Below, piece after piece: positions 4,455 through 5,655 of a stretch of 5,655 bases of DNA; positions within the stretch are counted from its first letter, which is position 1; each line of letters starts with the position of its first letter. The notes beneath the pieces are model-generated. The model was not told the DNA's origin. It saw only the letters and a program-made list of their open reading frames with translations, and did no database searches. Source of the stretch: Holophagaceae bacterium UBA692. Lineage in GTDB: Bacteria > Acidobacteriota > Holophagae > Holophagales > Holophagaceae. The DNA is taken from positions 1,179 through 6,833 of the forward strand of contig DBMS01000127.1 in NCBI GenBank assembly GCA_002297665.1. The letters are read 5' to 3'. The position numbers and the translations under genes were made by a program.

Positions 4455-5655
4455 AGAGCCTATTGAACTTGTTCAGGGATTTCCAGGCCTGGCTGGCGGG
4501 GACGCACTCGTTCCGGGGGGTGGGCTGCTGGGCCCGGCGCTCCTCCATCTCCAGTTCGTCGAACATCGCGGCGGCCACGGCGAACTTGAGGCTGGGCCCC
4601 ACGGCCTTCTGCTTCCACCAGGGATGGGCGAGGATCCCCGTGTGGAGGTCGCCCTTGAGGAACTGCTTGTTCTCCAGGAGCGTCTTGAAGAAGGCCACGT
4701 TGTTGCGCACGCCGCCCAGGCGCATCTCCATGAGGGCCGAGTGCATGCGCTGCAGGGCCTCCTGGCGCGTCTGGCCCCAGGTGGAGATCTTGGCCAGCAG
4801 CGGCGCGTAGAAGGGGGACATGTCCCAGCCGAAATAGACGCCGCTGTCGTTGCGCAGGTTGTGCCCCTGGGGCGAGCGCAGGTACTGGATCCGGCCCGAG
4901 GAGGGCGCGAAGTCCCGGTCGGCGTCCTCGGCGTTGATCCGGCACTGGATGGCATGGCCCCAGAAGGGGATCTTGTCCTGGGTGAGGGGCAGCTTCTTGC
5001 CCTGGGCGATGTCGATCTGCCACTTCACCAGGTCCTGGCCCGTGATCCATTCGGTGACCGCGTGGCCGCCCTGGATGCGGCAGGTCATCTCCAGGAAATA
5101 GTAGTTGCCCTCCTGGTCCAGGAGGAACTCCACCGTCCCGATGCCCACGTAGCCCACGGCCCTGGCGATGGCCACGGCCTGTTCGCCCAGGGTCCTGCGC
5201 AGTTCGGGGGAGACGCCCGGGGAGGGGGCCTCCTCGCAGATCTGCTGGAACCGCCGCTGCACCGAGCCCTCCCGTTCCCACAGGTGCACGTAGTTCCCGT
5301 GGGCGTCCCCGGCGATCTGCACCTCGATGTGCCGGGGGTGGATGAGGGCCTTCTCCAGGTACACCCGCTCGTCCCAGAACGAGAAGATGCTCTCGCCCTT
5401 GACCCGGGGCAGCGCCCGGCGCAGGTCCCCGGCGGTCTTGACCAGGCGCATCCCCTTGCCGTCGCGGCCCAGCACGGGCTTGACCATGATGGGGTAGCCC
5501 ATCTTCCGGGCCTCGTCCAGCAGTTCCTCGTCGCCCATGGTCTCCTGGATCCCGGGCAACACGGGGCAGCCCACGGACTGGGCGATTTCCCGGGCGATGA
5601 TCTTGTTGTCCATCTTTTCCAACACTTCCGCGCTGGGGCCCAGCCAGGTGATGCC
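4453..5655 (-). CDS. Divergent biotin carboxylase subunit, N-terminus beyond the window
   Basis: This gene is cut by the right edge: 400 residues are visible, beginning GITWLGPSAEVLEKM, so about 97 N-terminal residues are missing by comparison with E. coli AccC. Biotin carboxylases use ATP and bicarbonate to carboxylate the biotin of a carrier protein. Family features, numbered from the edge: K18 (AccC K116), K59 (K159), hinge L-E-K (100-102), H109 (H209), Q133 (Q233), EEAPSPG (141-147), E176 (E276), E189 (E288), R193 (R292), Q195 (Q294), CRINAED with R239 (R338), R268 (R366) and a C-terminal HTGIL. Yet F136, Q138, T191, G196, G197 and A284 stand where AccC has H236, K238, N290, V295, E296 and D382, and the glycine-rich loop reads VLGRDGKGM. 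A tail of about 55 residues follows the usual end. No frameshift is seen. It forms an operon with the carrier gene. Whether it is an active carboxylase is open. Confidence 0.88.
   Translation of the reverse strand, partial: GITWLGPSAEVLEKMDNKIIAREIAQSVGCPVLPGIQETMGDEELLDEARKMGYPIMVKPVLGRDGKGMRLVKTAGDLRRALPRVKGESIFSFWDERVYLEKALIHPRHIEVQIAGDAHGNYVHLWEREGSVQRRFQQICEEAPSPGVSPELRRTLGEQAVAIARAVGYVGIGTVEFLLDQEGNYYFLEMTCRIQGGHAVTEWITGQDLVKWQIDIAQGKKLPLTQDKIPFWGHAIQCRINAEDADRDFAPSSGRIQYLRSPQGHNLRNDSGVYFGWDMSPFYAPLLAKISTWGQTRQEALQRMHSALMEMRLGGVRNNVAFFKTLLENKQFLKGDLHTGILAHPWWKQKAVGPSLKFAVAAAMFDELEMEERRAQQPTPRNECVPASQAWKSLNKFNRL

Noticed and set aside
5623..5625. GTG at 5625 as the start of the biotin carboxylase
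   Set aside because: The frame continues to the window edge as GITWLGPSAE, a conserved internal biotin carboxylase segment, so the gene begins outside the window.
4453..5655. Biotin carboxylase as a decaying pseudogene
   Set aside because: The visible frame has no stop or frameshift, most family residues and the C-terminal region are kept, and it is tightly coupled to a carrier with intact EAMKM. Loss of particular active-site residues fits divergence better than decay.

Overview
The window is GC-rich (roughly two thirds by eye, with strong G/C bias at third codon positions) and densely coding. It looks like a bacterial chromosome segment: there are no transposase, phage, plasmid, CRISPR, rRNA or tRNA signatures. 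The protein styles (a YbaK-type deacylase, a short acyl-CoA-carboxylase-type biotin carrier, a PAS-PAS histidine kinase, an Ala-rich signal peptide) suggest an acidobacterium of the Holophaga/Geothrix kind. A myxobacterium or other GC-rich deltaproteobacterial lineage would also fit. This taxonomic guess is an inference from memory, not a computed placement.

Layout from left to right. Positions 1-456 hold one doubtful small ORF on the minus strand and an AT-rich patch with a 7-bp inverted repeat just before the first solid gene. A YbaK-family aminoacyl-tRNA deacylase lies at 457-921 (+). It converges on a soluble PAS-PAS histidine kinase (918-2414, -), and the two stop codons share the palindrome CTAG. 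A 312-base divergent spacer (2415-2726) separates the kinase from an exported coiled-coil protein (2727-3866, +). That protein converges, 16 bases apart, on a two-gene minus-strand operon. The operon consists of a biotin carboxylase cut by the right edge (4453-5655) and a biotin carboxyl carrier protein (3883-4443).

The operon is the most interesting part. The carrier keeps the EAMKM biotinylation motif. The carboxylase is clearly an ATP-grasp biotin carboxylase by overall sequence, but it lacks several residues that build the bicarbonate/catalytic site in the E. coli enzyme (K238 to Q, E296 to G, N290 to T, H236 to F, V295 to G), and its glycine-rich ATP loop is altered. Nearby conserved residues are intact and the reading frame is clean, so this is not simple decay. 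The pair could be a rewired carboxylase, a carboxylase-like enzyme with another substrate, or a catalytically silent regulatory partner. No carboxyltransferase is visible; it could lie beyond the right edge or elsewhere.

The other genes do not form an obvious pathway with the operon. The deacylase polices mischarged tRNA, the kinase is an orphan sensor with no response regulator in view, and the exported protein is of unknown function.
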